A stretch of DNA of 64,000 nt from Allokutzneria sp. A3M-2-11 16 (GCF_024213555.1 NZ_JANAVO010000004.1:372001-436000); one strand, 5' to 3'. Counted from the first letter of the stretch, positions 51,650-60,963 are shown. Numbers and translations: made by a program. The notes: a model not told the origin generated them from the sequence alone.

Positions 51650-53095
51650 TCAGGCCGGGGGCAGGACGATGCGGGTGGTGGTGCCGCGTCCGGGTTCGGT
51701 GTCCAGTTCGATGCGGCCGTTGTGCGCGGAGACGATCGCCGCGCTGATCGCCAGGCCCAGGCCGGAGCCGCCGCGCGCCCGGGTGCGGGCGGCGTCGGCG
51801 CGGTAGAAGCGGTCGAACACCCGCTGCGCGTGCTCGGCGTCGATGCCCGCGCCGTTGTCGGCGACCTCCACCAGCGCGTACGCCGCGGCCACTGGCAGGT
51901 CGCTCCCGGACCAGGCCACGGTGCGGGCGGGCTCCTCGACCGGCCGGTAGCGCACGGTGACCCGGACCGGGCTGCCGGGCGGGGTGTGCGCGATCGCGTT
52001 GATCACCAGGTTCGTCACCACCTGGCGCAGCCGGGCCTCGTCGGCGATCACCCGGACCGGGCCGTCCGGCACGGAGAGGGTGATGGAGCGGTCCTGGTCG
52101 CGCACGCGGGCGTCGTGCACCACGTCGTTGACGGGGACGAGCAGGTCGACCTCGGTGAGGTCCAGCGCGCGCTGCTCGTCGAGGCGGGCCAGCAGCAGCA
52201 GGTCCTCGACCAGGCCGCCCATCCGCTGCGACTCGTCCTCGATCCGCGCCATCAGTCTGTCCACATCGGACTTCTCCGGCGCCCCGCCCCTGCGGTAGAG
52301 CTCGGCGAAGCCGCGGATCGACGTCAGCGGCGTGCGCAGCTCGTGCGAGGCGTCGGCGACGAACTGCCGCAGGCGCTGCTCGGAGTGCTCGCGCTCGCGC
52401 AGCGCCGAGGAGATGCGGCCGAGCATCACGTTGAGGGACTGGCCGAGCCTGCCCGTCTCGGTGCGCGGGTCGGCATCGGGCACCCTGCGGTCGATCTGCC
52501 CGGCCGCGATCGCCTCCGCCGTGCCCTCGATCCTGGTCAGCGGGCGCAGGCCGATCCGCACCAGGTAGGTGGACAGCACCGCGAGGCCGACCAGGATCAC
52601 CAGGCCGACGACCACCTCGACGCTCATCAGCTCCGCGACCGTCTCGTCCCGGGACCTCAGCCACATCGCCACCGCGACCACCCTGCCGAAGTCGCCGATG
52701 ACCACCCGGACCCGCCAGTCGCTGCCGCCGTCGCTGTCGGGCACGGTGAAGGTCGTACCCACGCGCGTCTTGAGGACGTCGTAGCGCAGCCTCGGCATGC
52801 TGGGCGACTCCAGCGAGGAGCCGCCGCGGTAGGTCTCCACCCCGCTGCGGCTGAAGGCCACCAGCCGCAGGTCGGTCGGCAGCTGCTGGTCACCCCGGTT
52901 GAACTTGCCCAGCGGCGGCCCCTGCCCGTCGCGCATCCGCCCGGAGGTGGTCTGCAGCTGGGCGTCGATGCGGGAGACCAGGGACAGGTCCAGCCACACC
53001 AGGCTCAGCGCCCCGACCACCGTCAACCCGGTGGCGCACAACGCGACCAGCGTCGCCACCAGCCGCGTCCGCAGCGTCCAGGGCCGGTGCTTCAC
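51650..53095 (-). CDS. OmpR-type sensor histidine kinase
   Basis: 481 aa. TM1 at ~12-35, an extracellular sensor ~40-155, TM2 ~160-180, HAMP ~180-235, His[24 protein letters not shown] (H251), and HATPase with [24 protein letters not shown] and [13 protein letters not shown]. The GTG at 53095 overlaps the regulator stop (GTGA), giving coupling. Resembles TcrY/MprB-like actinobacterial kinases; stimulus unknown. Confidence 0.92.
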   Translation of the reverse strand: MKHRPWTLRTRLVATLVALCATGLTVVGALSLVWLDLSLVSRIDAQLQTTSGRMRDGQGPPLGKFNRGDQQLPTDLRLVAFSRSGVETYRGGSSLESPSMPRLRYDVLKTRVGTTFTVPDSDGGSDWRVRVVIGDFGRVVAVAMWLRSRDETVAELMSVEVVVGLVILVGLAVLSTYLVRIGLRPLTRIEGTAEAIAAGQIDRRVPDADPRTETGRLGQSLNVMLGRISSALREREHSEQRLRQFVADASHELRTPLTSIRGFAELYRRGGAPEKSDVDRLMARIEDESQRMGGLVEDLLLLARLDEQRALDLTEVDLLVPVNDVVHDARVRDQDRSITLSVPDGPVRVIADEARLRQVVTNLVINAIAHTPPGSPVRVTVRYRPVEEPARTVAWSGSDLPVAAAYALVEVADNGAGIDAEHAQRVFDRFYRADAARTRARGGSGLGLAISAAIVSAHNGRIELDTEPGRGTTTRIVLPPA

Positions 53096-53817
53096 GAGCG
53101 GCCCCGGCCCCGTGGCGTGCGCAGGGTGTAGCCGACGCCGCGGATGGTGTGGATCAGCGAGGGCTCCCGCCGGTCGATCTTGCGGCGCAGGTAGCTGATG
53201 TAGGACTCCACGATGCGGCTGCTGCCGTCGAAGTTGTAGTCCCACACCCGGTCCAGGATCTGCTCCTTGCTGACCACCTTCTCCGCGTTGATCAGCAGGT
53301 AGCGCAGCAGGTTGAACTCGGTCGGCGACAGCGGCACCGGCTCGCCCGCCCTGCGCACCTCGTGCCCCTCCTCGTCCAGCTCCAGGTCGGCGTAGCTGAG
53401 CACGCCGTCGTCGACGGCCTCCGCACCGGGCGGGCGGGTGCGGCGCAGGATCGCGCGCAGCCGGAGTACGACCTCCTCCAGGCTGAACGGCTTGGTCACG
53501 TAGTCGTCGCCGCCCGCGGTCAGCCCGGCGATGCGGTCCTGCACGGCGTCGCGCGCAGTCAGGAACAGCACGGGCAGCCGCTCCTGCGCCGACCGCAGCT
53601 GCCGGGCGACGGTGAACCCGTCCAGGTCGGGCAGCATGACGTCGAGCACCACGATGTCCGGCTGGAACTCCCTGGCCGCGCTCACCGCCGCCGCGCCGGT
53701 GTCGGCGACGCCGACCTCGAACCCGCTGAGCCGCAGCGTCGCCGAGAGCAGTTCCAGGATGTTCGGCTCGTCGTCGACCACGAGCACCTTGGCCGAGCGC
53801 GGCTCATCGATGTTCAC
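53092..53817 (-). CDS. OmpR-family response regulator
   Basis: 241 aa. Receiver with DDE, phosphoacceptor in DIVVLDVMLPDLDG (D59) and FLTARDA/YVTKPFS switch residues; a winged-helix Trans_reg_C domain follows (LSPTEFNLLRYLLINAEKVVSKEQILDRVWDY, VESYISYLRRKID). First gene of the pair with the kinase. GTG at 53817; longer frames run antisense to the divergent GPP34 gene. Confidence 0.93.
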   Translation of the reverse strand: MNIDEPRSAKVLVVDDEPNILELLSATLRLSGFEVGVADTGAAAVSAAREFQPDIVVLDVMLPDLDGFTVARQLRSAQERLPVLFLTARDAVQDRIAGLTAGGDDYVTKPFSLEEVVLRLRAILRRTRPPGAEAVDDGVLSYADLELDEEGHEVRRAGEPVPLSPTEFNLLRYLLINAEKVVSKEQILDRVWDYNFDGSSRIVESYISYLRRKIDRREPSLIHTIRGVGYTLRTPRGRGRS

Positions 53818-53907
53818 CGCGCCAGCATCCCGATCCAGGCTGAGAGTTTGCTGGGAACACGCTGAGCAGGCCGGGATACTCGCCGATCCGGTGTCACCAT
53901 CGAGGGT

Positions 53908-54552
53908 GTGCACCCGTCTGACTCCCTTCCAGCCCGCCTGTTCCTGCTCGCGTTCGACCAGGACCGCGGCCGGCTCACCGGGGGCGCCGCGCTGGCTCCG
54001 CTGCTGCGCGCGGCAGCGCTGACGGAGCTGCACCTCAGCGGCAGGCTGGCCGACGCCTCGGGGAAGGCGCGCGCGGTGGCCGCGACGGCGAGCGGCGATC
54101 CGGTGCTGGACCAGGTGCTGGCGCTGGTCGGCTCCGCGAGGGCGCGGTCGTGGCGGTACTGGATCGGCTACCGCCCGAAGACCACGGTGGTGGCGGTGCG
54201 GGAGGCCCTCGTCGCCTCGGGGCACATCCGCCTCGCGCGCCGCCGGGTGCTCGGCGTCTTCCCCACCACCAAGATCACGTTGCTCGATCCGGGCGAGGCG
54301 ACGCACATCGCGAGCCTGGCCTCCGAGGCGCTGCGCGGCGCGTGGCCGGTGCCGGAGGTCGATCTCCGCGACGCCGCCGTGGTGAGCCTCGCCGCCGCGG
54401 CGAACCTGCGCACGGTGGTGAGCCGCGCGGACCGCCGGACCTACCGCAAGCGCCTCGCCGAGCTGAGCGCGCGGGTCGGCCCGGTGCCCACCGCCCTGCG
54501 CAAGGCGTTGCAGGCGCAGGGCGGCGGTCCCACAGGAAACGACGGCGACTGA
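53908..54552 (+). CDS. GPP34-family protein
   Basis: 214 aa related to Golgi phosphoprotein 3/Vps74, widespread in actinomycetes: LPARLFLLAFDQDRGRLT, LRAAALTELHLSGRLAD, RRRVLGVFPTTKITLLDP, and AAVVSLAAAANL. The eukaryotic relatives bind phosphoinositides; bacterial function is unknown but probably membrane-associated. GTG start, divergent from the two-component genes. Confidence 0.8.
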   Translation: MHPSDSLPARLFLLAFDQDRGRLTGGAALAPLLRAAALTELHLSGRLADASGKARAVAATASGDPVLDQVLALVGSARARSWRYWIGYRPKTTVVAVREALVASGHIRLARRRVLGVFPTTKITLLDPGEATHIASLASEALRGAWPVPEVDLRDAAVVSLAAAANLRTVVSRADRRTYRKRLAELSARVGPVPTALRKALQAQGGGPTGNDGD

Positions 54553-54587
54553 CCCCCCTCCTCCGCTGCCCCTCCTCCTCCGCCAGG

Positions 54588-54726
54588 GGTTCGGGCGTCT
54601 TCAAGTACCCCCGACCCCCGTCCCAGCGGTCTTTAACCGCCCCCAACCCCGCGGCGCTCGCGAGGGGGTTGGGGGCGGTTTTCGGTGATCGTTAGCGGGG
54701 TTCGGGGTACTTGAAGACGGTCCAAC
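54588..54726. repeat. Palindromic element family 1, copy D
   Basis: 139 bp. Arms GGGCGTCTTCAAGTAC and GTACTTGAAGACGG, with a perfect 16-bp inner stem (54635-54650 with 54665-54680) and a 14-nt loop. Between convergent genes. Its left ~50 bp is nearly identical to copy E. Confidence 0.88.
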
Positions 54727-54743
54727 TGCGACGTTGTGTGGGG

Positions 54744-56012
54744 CTAGCGATAGGTGAGGCCCGCGTCGGCCATGCGGCGGGTGGCCTCGACGACGTCCTT
54801 CTCCCCAGCCGCGATGTAGAGGCGCAGGTAGGGCAGCGGCGTCGCGCCGGACTCGGGCCCGGGGTACGGCCACGGCCACACGGGTGCCACGAGAACCCCC
54901 GTCCGCTCGAAGCACTCGGCGCGGTACTGCTCGGGCTCGTAGGCGGGCGGCACCTCGATCAGCACGTACGGCGTGCACTCCCCCGCGTGCACGGCGCTCC
55001 TGGGGTGGCCGAGCTGCTCCACGCACGCCTGCACGGCGGCCTCGCGGATGTCGGCGACCTCAAAGCTTTGCGCGGTAAGGAAATCCGCGCTCTCCGCCGA
55101 CTCCAGCCAGTCCGCCATGGCGTGCTGCGCCGGTCCCGCGTGCATCAGCCCGTGGTGCAGCCGGTACCGGTTGACCAGCTCGCTGAGCACGTCGGGCGCG
55201 GCCACCATCGACCCGATGCCCCAGCCATTGCACCCGAACTGCTTGCCCATCGAGCGCACGGCGAGCCACGGCACCCGCGGCGCGCGCTCGACCACCACGC
55301 GCAGCGCGGAGGTGGCGGTGACGCCCGCGTCACAGACCCCGAAGTACGCGTCGTCGACGAGGATCGCGGCGTCGTGTTCGACTGCCGCGTCCACCATCGC
55401 GGTGACGAACCCCTCGGACCAGTTCACCGCGGTGGGGTTGTGCTGTGCGTTGATCACGACCATGGCCAGGTGTTCCCCTGGTGTGGCAAGCACCTTGGCC
55501 ACAGCCTCAGCCAGATCCTCTTGCTGCGGCTGGAATCCGTGCTCCGGGCGCAGCGGGAGGTAGCGCACGGCGAAGCCGAGCGGGCCGAACACCCCGGAGT
55601 AGTCCCAGCTCGGTCCGGCGGCGAGCACCACCGGTGTGCTCGAACCCGTTCTTTCCTTCACCAGGCGGCCGAAGTCGAACATCGAGTGCCGGGTGCCGGT
55701 CCAGGAGACCGCGACCTCCCAGTCCCCTCCGGCGAGCCCGTGACCGGTCGCGAGGTGCTCTCTTAAAGCGCTGCGCAGCCTCGGCAAGCCGTAGAGCGAG
55801 AGCTGGTAACCGTGTGCGTTGACCGGCGTCTCCGCGAGGCGCGCCGCGAGCGCTGGTGGCACGCGGTCCCAGGTCTCTCCGAAGCTGAGACAGATCGGAT
55901 CGCCGTAGGGCAGGCCCCGGTGCAAGTACTCGCGCAGCAGCAGCACGTCCGGCATCGCGCACGGAGCGGCGTCACCGTCGAGCAACGTGCGCAGGGTGGA
56001 CTCGGTGATCAT
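54744..56012 (-). CDS. PLP aminotransferase class I/II
   Basis: 422 aa. Signs of the fold: YGLPRLRSALREHLA, VVINAQHNPTAVNWS, ILVDDAYFGVCD (PLP Asp/Tyr) and RSMGKQFGCNGWGIGSM with the Schiff-base lysine. Resembles aminotransferases of secondary metabolism (capreomycidine-synthase-like group) more than AspC, but that assignment is weak and no biosynthetic cluster surrounds it. The ATG at 56012 has a perfect GGAGGT. Monocistronic. Confidence 0.75.
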   Translation of the reverse strand: MITESTLRTLLDGDAAPCAMPDVLLLREYLHRGLPYGDPICLSFGETWDRVPPALAARLAETPVNAHGYQLSLYGLPRLRSALREHLATGHGLAGGDWEVAVSWTGTRHSMFDFGRLVKERTGSSTPVVLAAGPSWDYSGVFGPLGFAVRYLPLRPEHGFQPQQEDLAEAVAKVLATPGEHLAMVVINAQHNPTAVNWSEGFVTAMVDAAVEHDAAILVDDAYFGVCDAGVTATSALRVVVERAPRVPWLAVRSMGKQFGCNGWGIGSMVAAPDVLSELVNRYRLHHGLMHAGPAQHAMADWLESAESADFLTAQSFEVADIREAAVQACVEQLGHPRSAVHAGECTPYVLIEVPPAYEPEQYRAECFERTGVLVAPVWPWPYPGPESGATPLPYLRLYIAAGEKDVVEATRRMADAGLTYR

Positions 56013-56087
56013 GGCAACCTCCAGGCTTGAGATGAGCCGGAGGGTGCCCAAGGCCGATGGATCCGTGATGGAGCCAGGATGGACGCG

Positions 56088-56327
56088 TCAGGGCTGCTGC
56101 CGCGGCGAGTAGTCCTGGATGGACGGCTGGGCGGGCGCGGCGGGCTTGCGGCCCTTCTGCACCAGGCCGAGCACCAGCAGGACGATGCCGAGCGCGCCGA
56201 CGCCGATGCCGAGCGCGGGCTGCATGGGCTCGGCCCACATGAGGATGACGAACTGCCGGTCGCTGTACTGGGACAACGCCATCGAGCCGAAGCCGAGCAG
56301 GATGAGCGCGAAACCGAACCGCACCAT
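56088..56327 (-). CDS. Small two-helix membrane protein
   Basis: 79 aa from the ATG at 56327. Hydrophobic helices VRFGFALILLGFGSMALS and PALGIGVGALGIVLLVLGLV are separated by a short loop with MWAEPMQP. A Pro/Gln-rich tail follows. No family recognised. AGAAGAGA lies 6 nt before the ATG. Confidence 0.7.
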   Translation of the reverse strand: MVRFGFALILLGFGSMALSQYSDRQFVILMWAEPMQPALGIGVGALGIVLLVLGLVQKGRKPAAPAQPSIQDYSPRQQP

Positions 56328-56496
56328 GGGTCTCTCTTCTCGTTCAGGGGAGGTGACCGGGAACTGACTCCCCGTGCCGCGCTTCGGTTCCTGACACATC
56401 GAAAATTCTTACCGTTCGTCCAGGTGTCAGCCGTCGACACCGCCATCCGGTCGTCATAGGGTGTGCTGAACCCGGCGTATTGGCAGGTCAACGGCA

Positions 56497-58050
56497 ATGT
56501 CAGCAGCTCGTGGGGCGCAGTGGCGGTTGTTCCGCGCGGTGGCCGTCGTGGTGTCCCTGGTTCTGGTGGCCGCGTCGGTCATGGTCACCACCGAGGCACT
56601 CGGCAACCCGGGCTCGGTGCTGGCCGACAAGACGCTCCAGGTCCTCTTCAGCGTGGTCACCGTGGTGACCCTGCTGGTCGGCGCGCGCCGCCGGAGCGGG
56701 GCGGACCGCGACTGGCGGCTGTGGATGACGGCGACGGCCTGCTGCATGGGGCTCGGCCTCGGCGTGTGGATCTGGACCAAGCTGATCAGCGGCCTGCCAC
56801 TGCCCGCGAGCACCCTCGGCAACATCGCCTACTTCATGGTTCCGGTGTTCGCCCTGATCACGGTGATCAGCCTGATCGACCTGGGGGTCGCGGGCGAGGA
56901 GCAGCAGCAACAGGCGACGCGGCCGAGGCGGGCGCGCGCGGTGCTGCTGCTGGACGTGGTGATCGTCGCCAGCTCGGTGCTCCTGGTCGGCCACGCCGGG
57001 CTGATGCTGAAGCTGACCAACCGCTCCGCCTCCTCGATGGCGGGCGGGAACCTGGTGCTCCAGCTGATGCACCCCATCTCCTACGTGCTCGTCGCGGTGA
57101 TCGCGGTGCTGGTCTCCGGAGCGCGCGGCCTGTCGCGGCAACCCGCGCTCGGCCTGCTGGTGCTCGGTTTCCTCGCGCACGCGGTCTCCGCGACGATCAC
57201 CACGAGCCTGGTGCTGAGCGGTATCAGGCACATCCCGCCGGTCATCGACATCGGTTACATGACGGGCAACGCGCTGTTCCTGCTGACCGCGGTCGCGCCG
57301 CCCGGCCGGCCCTCCTCGCGCAAACGCAGGCGATCCGACCACTGGCTGCGCCTGGCCGTCCCGTACGTGCCGCTGCCGATCGCCGCCCTGTTCCTGGCTT
57401 TCCGCGCCACCGACGGCACCCAGATCGAGCCGCTGGAGATCTACCTCGGGTCCTGCCTCATCGCCGCCGTCGTCGGCAGGCAGCTGATCGCGATCGCCGA
57501 CAACCTGTGGCTGCTCGGCCGCCTGCGGGCCAGCCAGCGCGAGCTGGAGTACCAGGCGTACCACGACTCGCTGACCGGCCTGGCCAACCGGGCGCTGTTC
57601 CAGGAGACGCTGCGCCGCGCGGTGGAGAACAACACGGCGACCGGGCCGCCGCTGCTGGTGCTGTTCATCGACTTCGACGACTTCAAGAAGGTCAACGACC
57701 AGTACGGGCACGCGACCGGCGACGCGCTGCTGCGGGTGATCTCCGCGCGGCTGCGCGCACTGCTGCCCAGCACCGACCTGGTGGCGCGGCTCGGCGGTGA
57801 CGAGTTCGGCATCCTGTTGCACCAGAACGGCAAGACCGCCGAACAGGTCGGCACCGCGGTCCTGGAAGGCATGCAGCGGCCGTACCAGGTGGACGGGCGC
57901 GAACACGTGGTGCGCGCCAGCATCGGCCTCGCCGAGCTCAGCCCCGACGACGCGACCCTGACCGCTGAGGAGCTGCTGGCCCGCGCCGACTCCGCCATGT
58001 ACACCGCCAAACGACGCGGCAAGGGCACCCTAGCCCTGCACTCCACCTAA
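56497..58050 (+). CDS. Membrane diguanylate cyclase
   Basis: 517 aa. About ten hydrophobic segments in the first ~340 residues, then a canonical GGDEF domain: HDSLTGLANRALFQETL, LFIDFDDFKKVNDQYGHATGD, RLGGDEF at ~431-437, and AKRRGKG near the C-terminus. Synthesises cyclic di-GMP; the sensor ligand is unknown. Second c-di-GMP protein in the window with a poly-topic N-terminus, but without the HD-GYP domain of the first. Confidence 0.9.
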   Translation: MSAARGAQWRLFRAVAVVVSLVLVAASVMVTTEALGNPGSVLADKTLQVLFSVVTVVTLLVGARRRSGADRDWRLWMTATACCMGLGLGVWIWTKLISGLPLPASTLGNIAYFMVPVFALITVISLIDLGVAGEEQQQQATRPRRARAVLLLDVVIVASSVLLVGHAGLMLKLTNRSASSMAGGNLVLQLMHPISYVLVAVIAVLVSGARGLSRQPALGLLVLGFLAHAVSATITTSLVLSGIRHIPPVIDIGYMTGNALFLLTAVAPPGRPSSRKRRRSDHWLRLAVPYVPLPIAALFLAFRATDGTQIEPLEIYLGSCLIAAVVGRQLIAIADNLWLLGRLRASQRELEYQAYHDSLTGLANRALFQETLRRAVENNTATGPPLLVLFIDFDDFKKVNDQYGHATGDALLRVISARLRALLPSTDLVARLGGDEFGILLHQNGKTAEQVGTAVLEGMQRPYQVDGREHVVRASIGLAELSPDDATLTAEELLARADSAMYTAKRRGKGTLALHST

Positions 58051-58125
58051 CCCCCGCACTCCGCCTGACCCCACCCTCCGCCTGACCTCGCACTCCGCCG
58101 CCGTCCGCACTCCGCCAGCCCGGGA

Positions 58126-58263
58126 GGTTGGGGCGTCTTCAAGTACCCCCAACCCCCCTCCCAGCGGTCTTTAACCGCCCCCAACCTCGGCGCCCGCCCC
58201 GGGGTTCGTCATCGTTTGCGACAGTGCTGACGGGGGTGTGGTGGTCTTGAAGACGCCCCAACC
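58126..58263. repeat. Palindromic element family 1, copy E
   Basis: 138 bp. Arms GGGCGTCTTCAAGTAC and GTCTTGAAGACGCCCC. The inner stem is degenerate on the right side (CGTTTGCG region). The only copy not between convergent genes; it lies between two co-oriented genes, in a 399-bp gap that otherwise holds only the heptamer array. Confidence 0.85.
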
Positions 58264-58356
58264 TCGGCGGCGGTCGCGGTCCCGGCATTACGATGTGCGG
58301 ATTCACCCTGGCGGGTGGGTGACGGGGGTTGCTTTGCGCGCTGCTGCTGAGAATCG

Positions 58357-58419
58357 GGCCGGAGGCCGGAGGCCGGAGGCCGGAGGCCGGAGGCCGGAGG
58401 CCGGAGGCCGGAGGCCGGA
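58357..58419. repeat. Heptamer tandem array GGCCGGA x9
   Basis: Nine perfect copies of GGCCGGA, followed by a partial copy, starting 93 bp before the GTG of the next gene. A 7-bp unit makes it prone to slippage and every change shifts the frame. It could alter spacing in the promoter region. Confidence 0.95.
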
Positions 58420-58449
58420 GGCTGACGCGGTCGCGGTCGCGGGGCGCCG

Positions 58450-60000
58450 GTGGCTGAGGCGCAGGTGACCGGGACGCAGGTGACTGGGACACGGTCGCGG
58501 GCCACGTTCCGCTACGCCAAGACAGTGCTGGCGGTGGGCCGCACGGTCACGTCAACCGCGCGGCTGCTGGACATCCTGCCGCTGCTCGAAAGCGACCGCC
58601 GTGTGCAGGTGTTCTTCACGATCGCGCCGGGCTCGGACTTCGCGGACGGCGTCGCCGCGCTGCTGAACCGGGCCAAGGTCGTGCCGTGGGAGCAGGCCAC
58701 CGAAACGACCTACGACCTCGCGATCTCGGCGAGCGCGAACGGCGACCTGCACCGGCTGCGAGCCCCGCTGCTGCTCATCCCGCACGGAGCTGGGCACAAC
58801 AAGCTGCTGCCCTCCGGCGCGCTCTCCGGCTTGGCGCGGGAACAGTTGGTGCACAACGGAAAACTCACGCCCAGCGCGATCGCCCTCACCCACACCGACC
58901 AGCTCGCCACACTGGCACGGACGTGTTCCGAGGCGCTGGACCGCGCGGTGGTCGTCGGCGATCCGTGCCACGACCGGATGCGCGCGAGCGGCTGGGCGAG
59001 GCGGCGCTACCGGGACGACCTCGGCGCCGCCGGGCGGAAGATCGTCCTGGTCAGCTCGACCTGGGGCGGGAACGCGCTGCTGGCCGTGCGACCGGACCTG
59101 CCGGACCGGCTCGCCAGGGAGCTGCCCGCCGACGAGTACCTGGTGATCATCGCGCTGCACCCCAATGTCTGGGACTTCCACGGCGCGCGGCAGCTCGGGC
59201 ACTGGCTGCCGAGCGCCGCTTTCCTGCCGCCGCACGAAGCTTGGCAGGCAGCCGTGATCGCCGCCGACGCCGTGATCGGTGACCACGGTTCGCTGGCGCT
59301 CTACGCGACCGCGATGGGCGTTCCGGTGCTGCTGGGCACGTTCGCCGACGAGGAGATCGCGGCGGGCACGCCCATGGCCGAACTGGGCGCGCGAGCACCG
59401 CGCCTCGACGATCGGCCGCTGCGCGCGCAACTCGACGATCTCGTTGCCTGGGAAGGAATTCGCACGTTCGATCAGAGCGGTGAGGCAGCGGGAAGGCTGC
59501 GCGAGGTCATGTACCGGCTGATGGAGCTGGAGCCGAGAGGTGCGGCGGAACTGCCCGCGCTCCCCCGGCCCTTCGTCGACGCGCCGCAAGCCCAGTCGTA
59601 CTTCGTCGCGTCCAGGTGCTCGAACGGCAACATCGTTGAGCTGGAACGCTTTCCCCTCCACGATCCCGTCTCCGAGCTGCCTCAGCGGCACATCGCCGCG
59701 ACCCCGGACGCGGACCCGCGGCGGCTCCAGGCGGCCGGGGTGCTGCTGCTCCCGGACGGCGCCGACGCCGAGCGCTGGCTGGCCGAGCTCCCGGTCTGCC
59801 GCACCGTGGGAGTGATCACCGGTCCGCGCTCGTGCGTGGTGTGGCTGCGCGACGGGCGGCGGCTGGCGGTCTCGGGCGGTCCGGCGGAGCTGGTGGCGTC
59901 CGCCGTGCACGCCTGGCTGTCGAGCGGCCGGGTGGTGGAGGAGCTGAAGCGGGGCTTGCTCATCCAGACAGGTAGCGTCGAGTTCCGATGCGCACTCTGA
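58450..60000 (+). CDS. Unrecognised cytosolic protein, GT-B/CDP-glycerol-transferase-like features
   Basis: 516 aa without signal or membrane helices. Repeated Rossmann-like stretches: RLLDILPLLESDRRVQVFFTI, LLLIPHGAGHNK, VVGDPCHDRM, IVLVSSTWGGNALL, VIGDHGSLALYATAMGVPVLLGT. The GDHGS..LYA segment is like the C-terminal nucleotide-sugar site of GT-B or CDP-glycerol transferase proteins. I cannot name a substrate. The GTG start has a weak ribosome site; the array of heptamers lies just upstream. Overlaps the YigZ gene by 13 nt, so coupled to it. Confidence 0.6.
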   Translation: MAEAQVTGTQVTGTRSRATFRYAKTVLAVGRTVTSTARLLDILPLLESDRRVQVFFTIAPGSDFADGVAALLNRAKVVPWEQATETTYDLAISASANGDLHRLRAPLLLIPHGAGHNKLLPSGALSGLAREQLVHNGKLTPSAIALTHTDQLATLARTCSEALDRAVVVGDPCHDRMRASGWARRRYRDDLGAAGRKIVLVSSTWGGNALLAVRPDLPDRLARELPADEYLVIIALHPNVWDFHGARQLGHWLPSAAFLPPHEAWQAAVIAADAVIGDHGSLALYATAMGVPVLLGTFADEEIAAGTPMAELGARAPRLDDRPLRAQLDDLVAWEGIRTFDQSGEAAGRLREVMYRLMELEPRGAAELPALPRPFVDAPQAQSYFVASRCSNGNIVELERFPLHDPVSELPQRHIAATPDADPRRLQAAGVLLLPDGADAERWLAELPVCRTVGVITGPRSCVVWLRDGRRLAVSGGPAELVASAVHAWLSSGRVVEELKRGLLIQTGSVEFRCAL

Positions 60001-60608
60001 AGAAGTCCGGCGAGCACGAGCTGGAGATCAAGAAATCGCGGTTCGTCTGCGCACTGGCCAGGGTCGAGCACGAGGACGAGGCGCGCGAGTTCATCCGCTC
60101 CCGCCGCAAGGCGCACGTCAACGCCGGTCACCACTGCTCCGCCTACGTCCTCGACGACGCGCAGCGGTCCAGCGACGACGGAGAGCCTGCCGGGACGGCG
60201 GGCGTGCCGATGCTGGAGGTCCTGCGCAGGCGCGAGCTGACCGGAGTCGTCGCGGTGGTCAGCCGCCACTACGGCGGGGTCAAGCTGGGCGCGGGCGGGC
60301 TGATCAGGGCTTACGGCGGCGTGGTCGCCGAGGCGGTCGACCTGCTCGGCGTGGTCGAGCGGCGACCGGTCCTGCTGGTCTCCACGGTGGTGGACTACCT
60401 GCGGGCGGGAAAGCTGGAGAACGAGCTGCGGAACTCGCGGTTCCGGCTCGCCGAAGCGGACTACGGGGCCGAGGTGCGGTTCCGGATCAGCGTCGAGGAA
60501 ACCGCCCTCGCGGAGTTCGGCGAGTGGCTGGCCGAACTGACCGCGGGGCAGGCTCAGTACACAGTGGACGGTTCAGGTCATGTCGAAGTGGATCTGACGA
60601 ATGGATGA
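59988..60608 (+). CDS. YigZ/IMPACT-family protein
   Basis: 206 aa. Signature HHCSAYVL, SSDDGEPAGTAGVPMLEVL and VSRHYGGVKLGAGGLIRAYG define the UPF0029/IMPACT N-terminal domain, followed by the DUF1949-type C-terminal domain. Family members bind ribosomes or regulate stress translation in eukaryotes; bacterial role is unclear. ATG within the 3' end of the preceding gene. Confidence 0.85.
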   Translation: MRTLKKSGEHELEIKKSRFVCALARVEHEDEAREFIRSRRKAHVNAGHHCSAYVLDDAQRSSDDGEPAGTAGVPMLEVLRRRELTGVVAVVSRHYGGVKLGAGGLIRAYGGVVAEAVDLLGVVERRPVLLVSTVVDYLRAGKLENELRNSRFRLAEADYGAEVRFRISVEETALAEFGEWLAELTAGQAQYTVDGSGHVEVDLTNG

Positions 60609-60675
60609 GACCCCCTGACGCGCCTCTCCCGTTGTGTCATCTTGGAGACAGCGGTGGCGTACGAGGGAGGCGCGT

Positions 60676-60948
60676 ATGTCCGGCCTGTTCCTGTTCACGT
60701 TGCTCTGGGTGCTCATCGCACTGGCCCCCGTGCCCAATCCCCAGGTCCGCCGAACGCTCCTGCTGCTGGTGCTCGGGGTCTCGGTGACCGCGATCGCCTA
60801 CACCTTCTTCGAGTTCACCGAGGCCGGGATGCGGCAACGCGACGACGACAACGACCGCGGCCTGCTGAACATGGCACTGCTGGTGGCCGGGCCGGGGGCG
60901 CTGGTCGCGCTGCTGCGGCTGGCCACGGCGAACCACGACCGCAGCTGA
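60676..60948 (+). CDS. Small membrane protein
   Basis: 90 aa. Helices LFLFTLLWVLIALAPV, RTLLLLVLGVSVTAIAYTFF and LLNMALLVAGPGALVALLRL, with a charged RQRDDDNDRG loop. No family recognised. The ATG at 60676 has GGGAGG upstream; the longer frame from 60634 lacks a ribosome site. Confidence 0.65.
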   Translation: MSGLFLFTLLWVLIALAPVPNPQVRRTLLLLVLGVSVTAIAYTFFEFTEAGMRQRDDDNDRGLLNMALLVAGPGALVALLRLATANHDRS

Positions 60949-60950
60949 CC

Positions 60951-60963
60951 GTCCACAGTGGAC
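60951..60963. repeat. 13-bp palindrome GTCCACAGTGGAC
   Basis: Third exact copy of the iterated palindrome, in the 14-bp gap between two convergent stop codons; its last base is in the stop codon of the next gene. Confidence 0.6.

Noticed and set aside
58357-58419. Heptamer array as a CRISPR array or repeat protein
   Set aside because: Units are contiguous with no spacers, and the 7-bp unit cannot keep one reading frame as a clean repeat protein; the frames through it have no start signals or domains.
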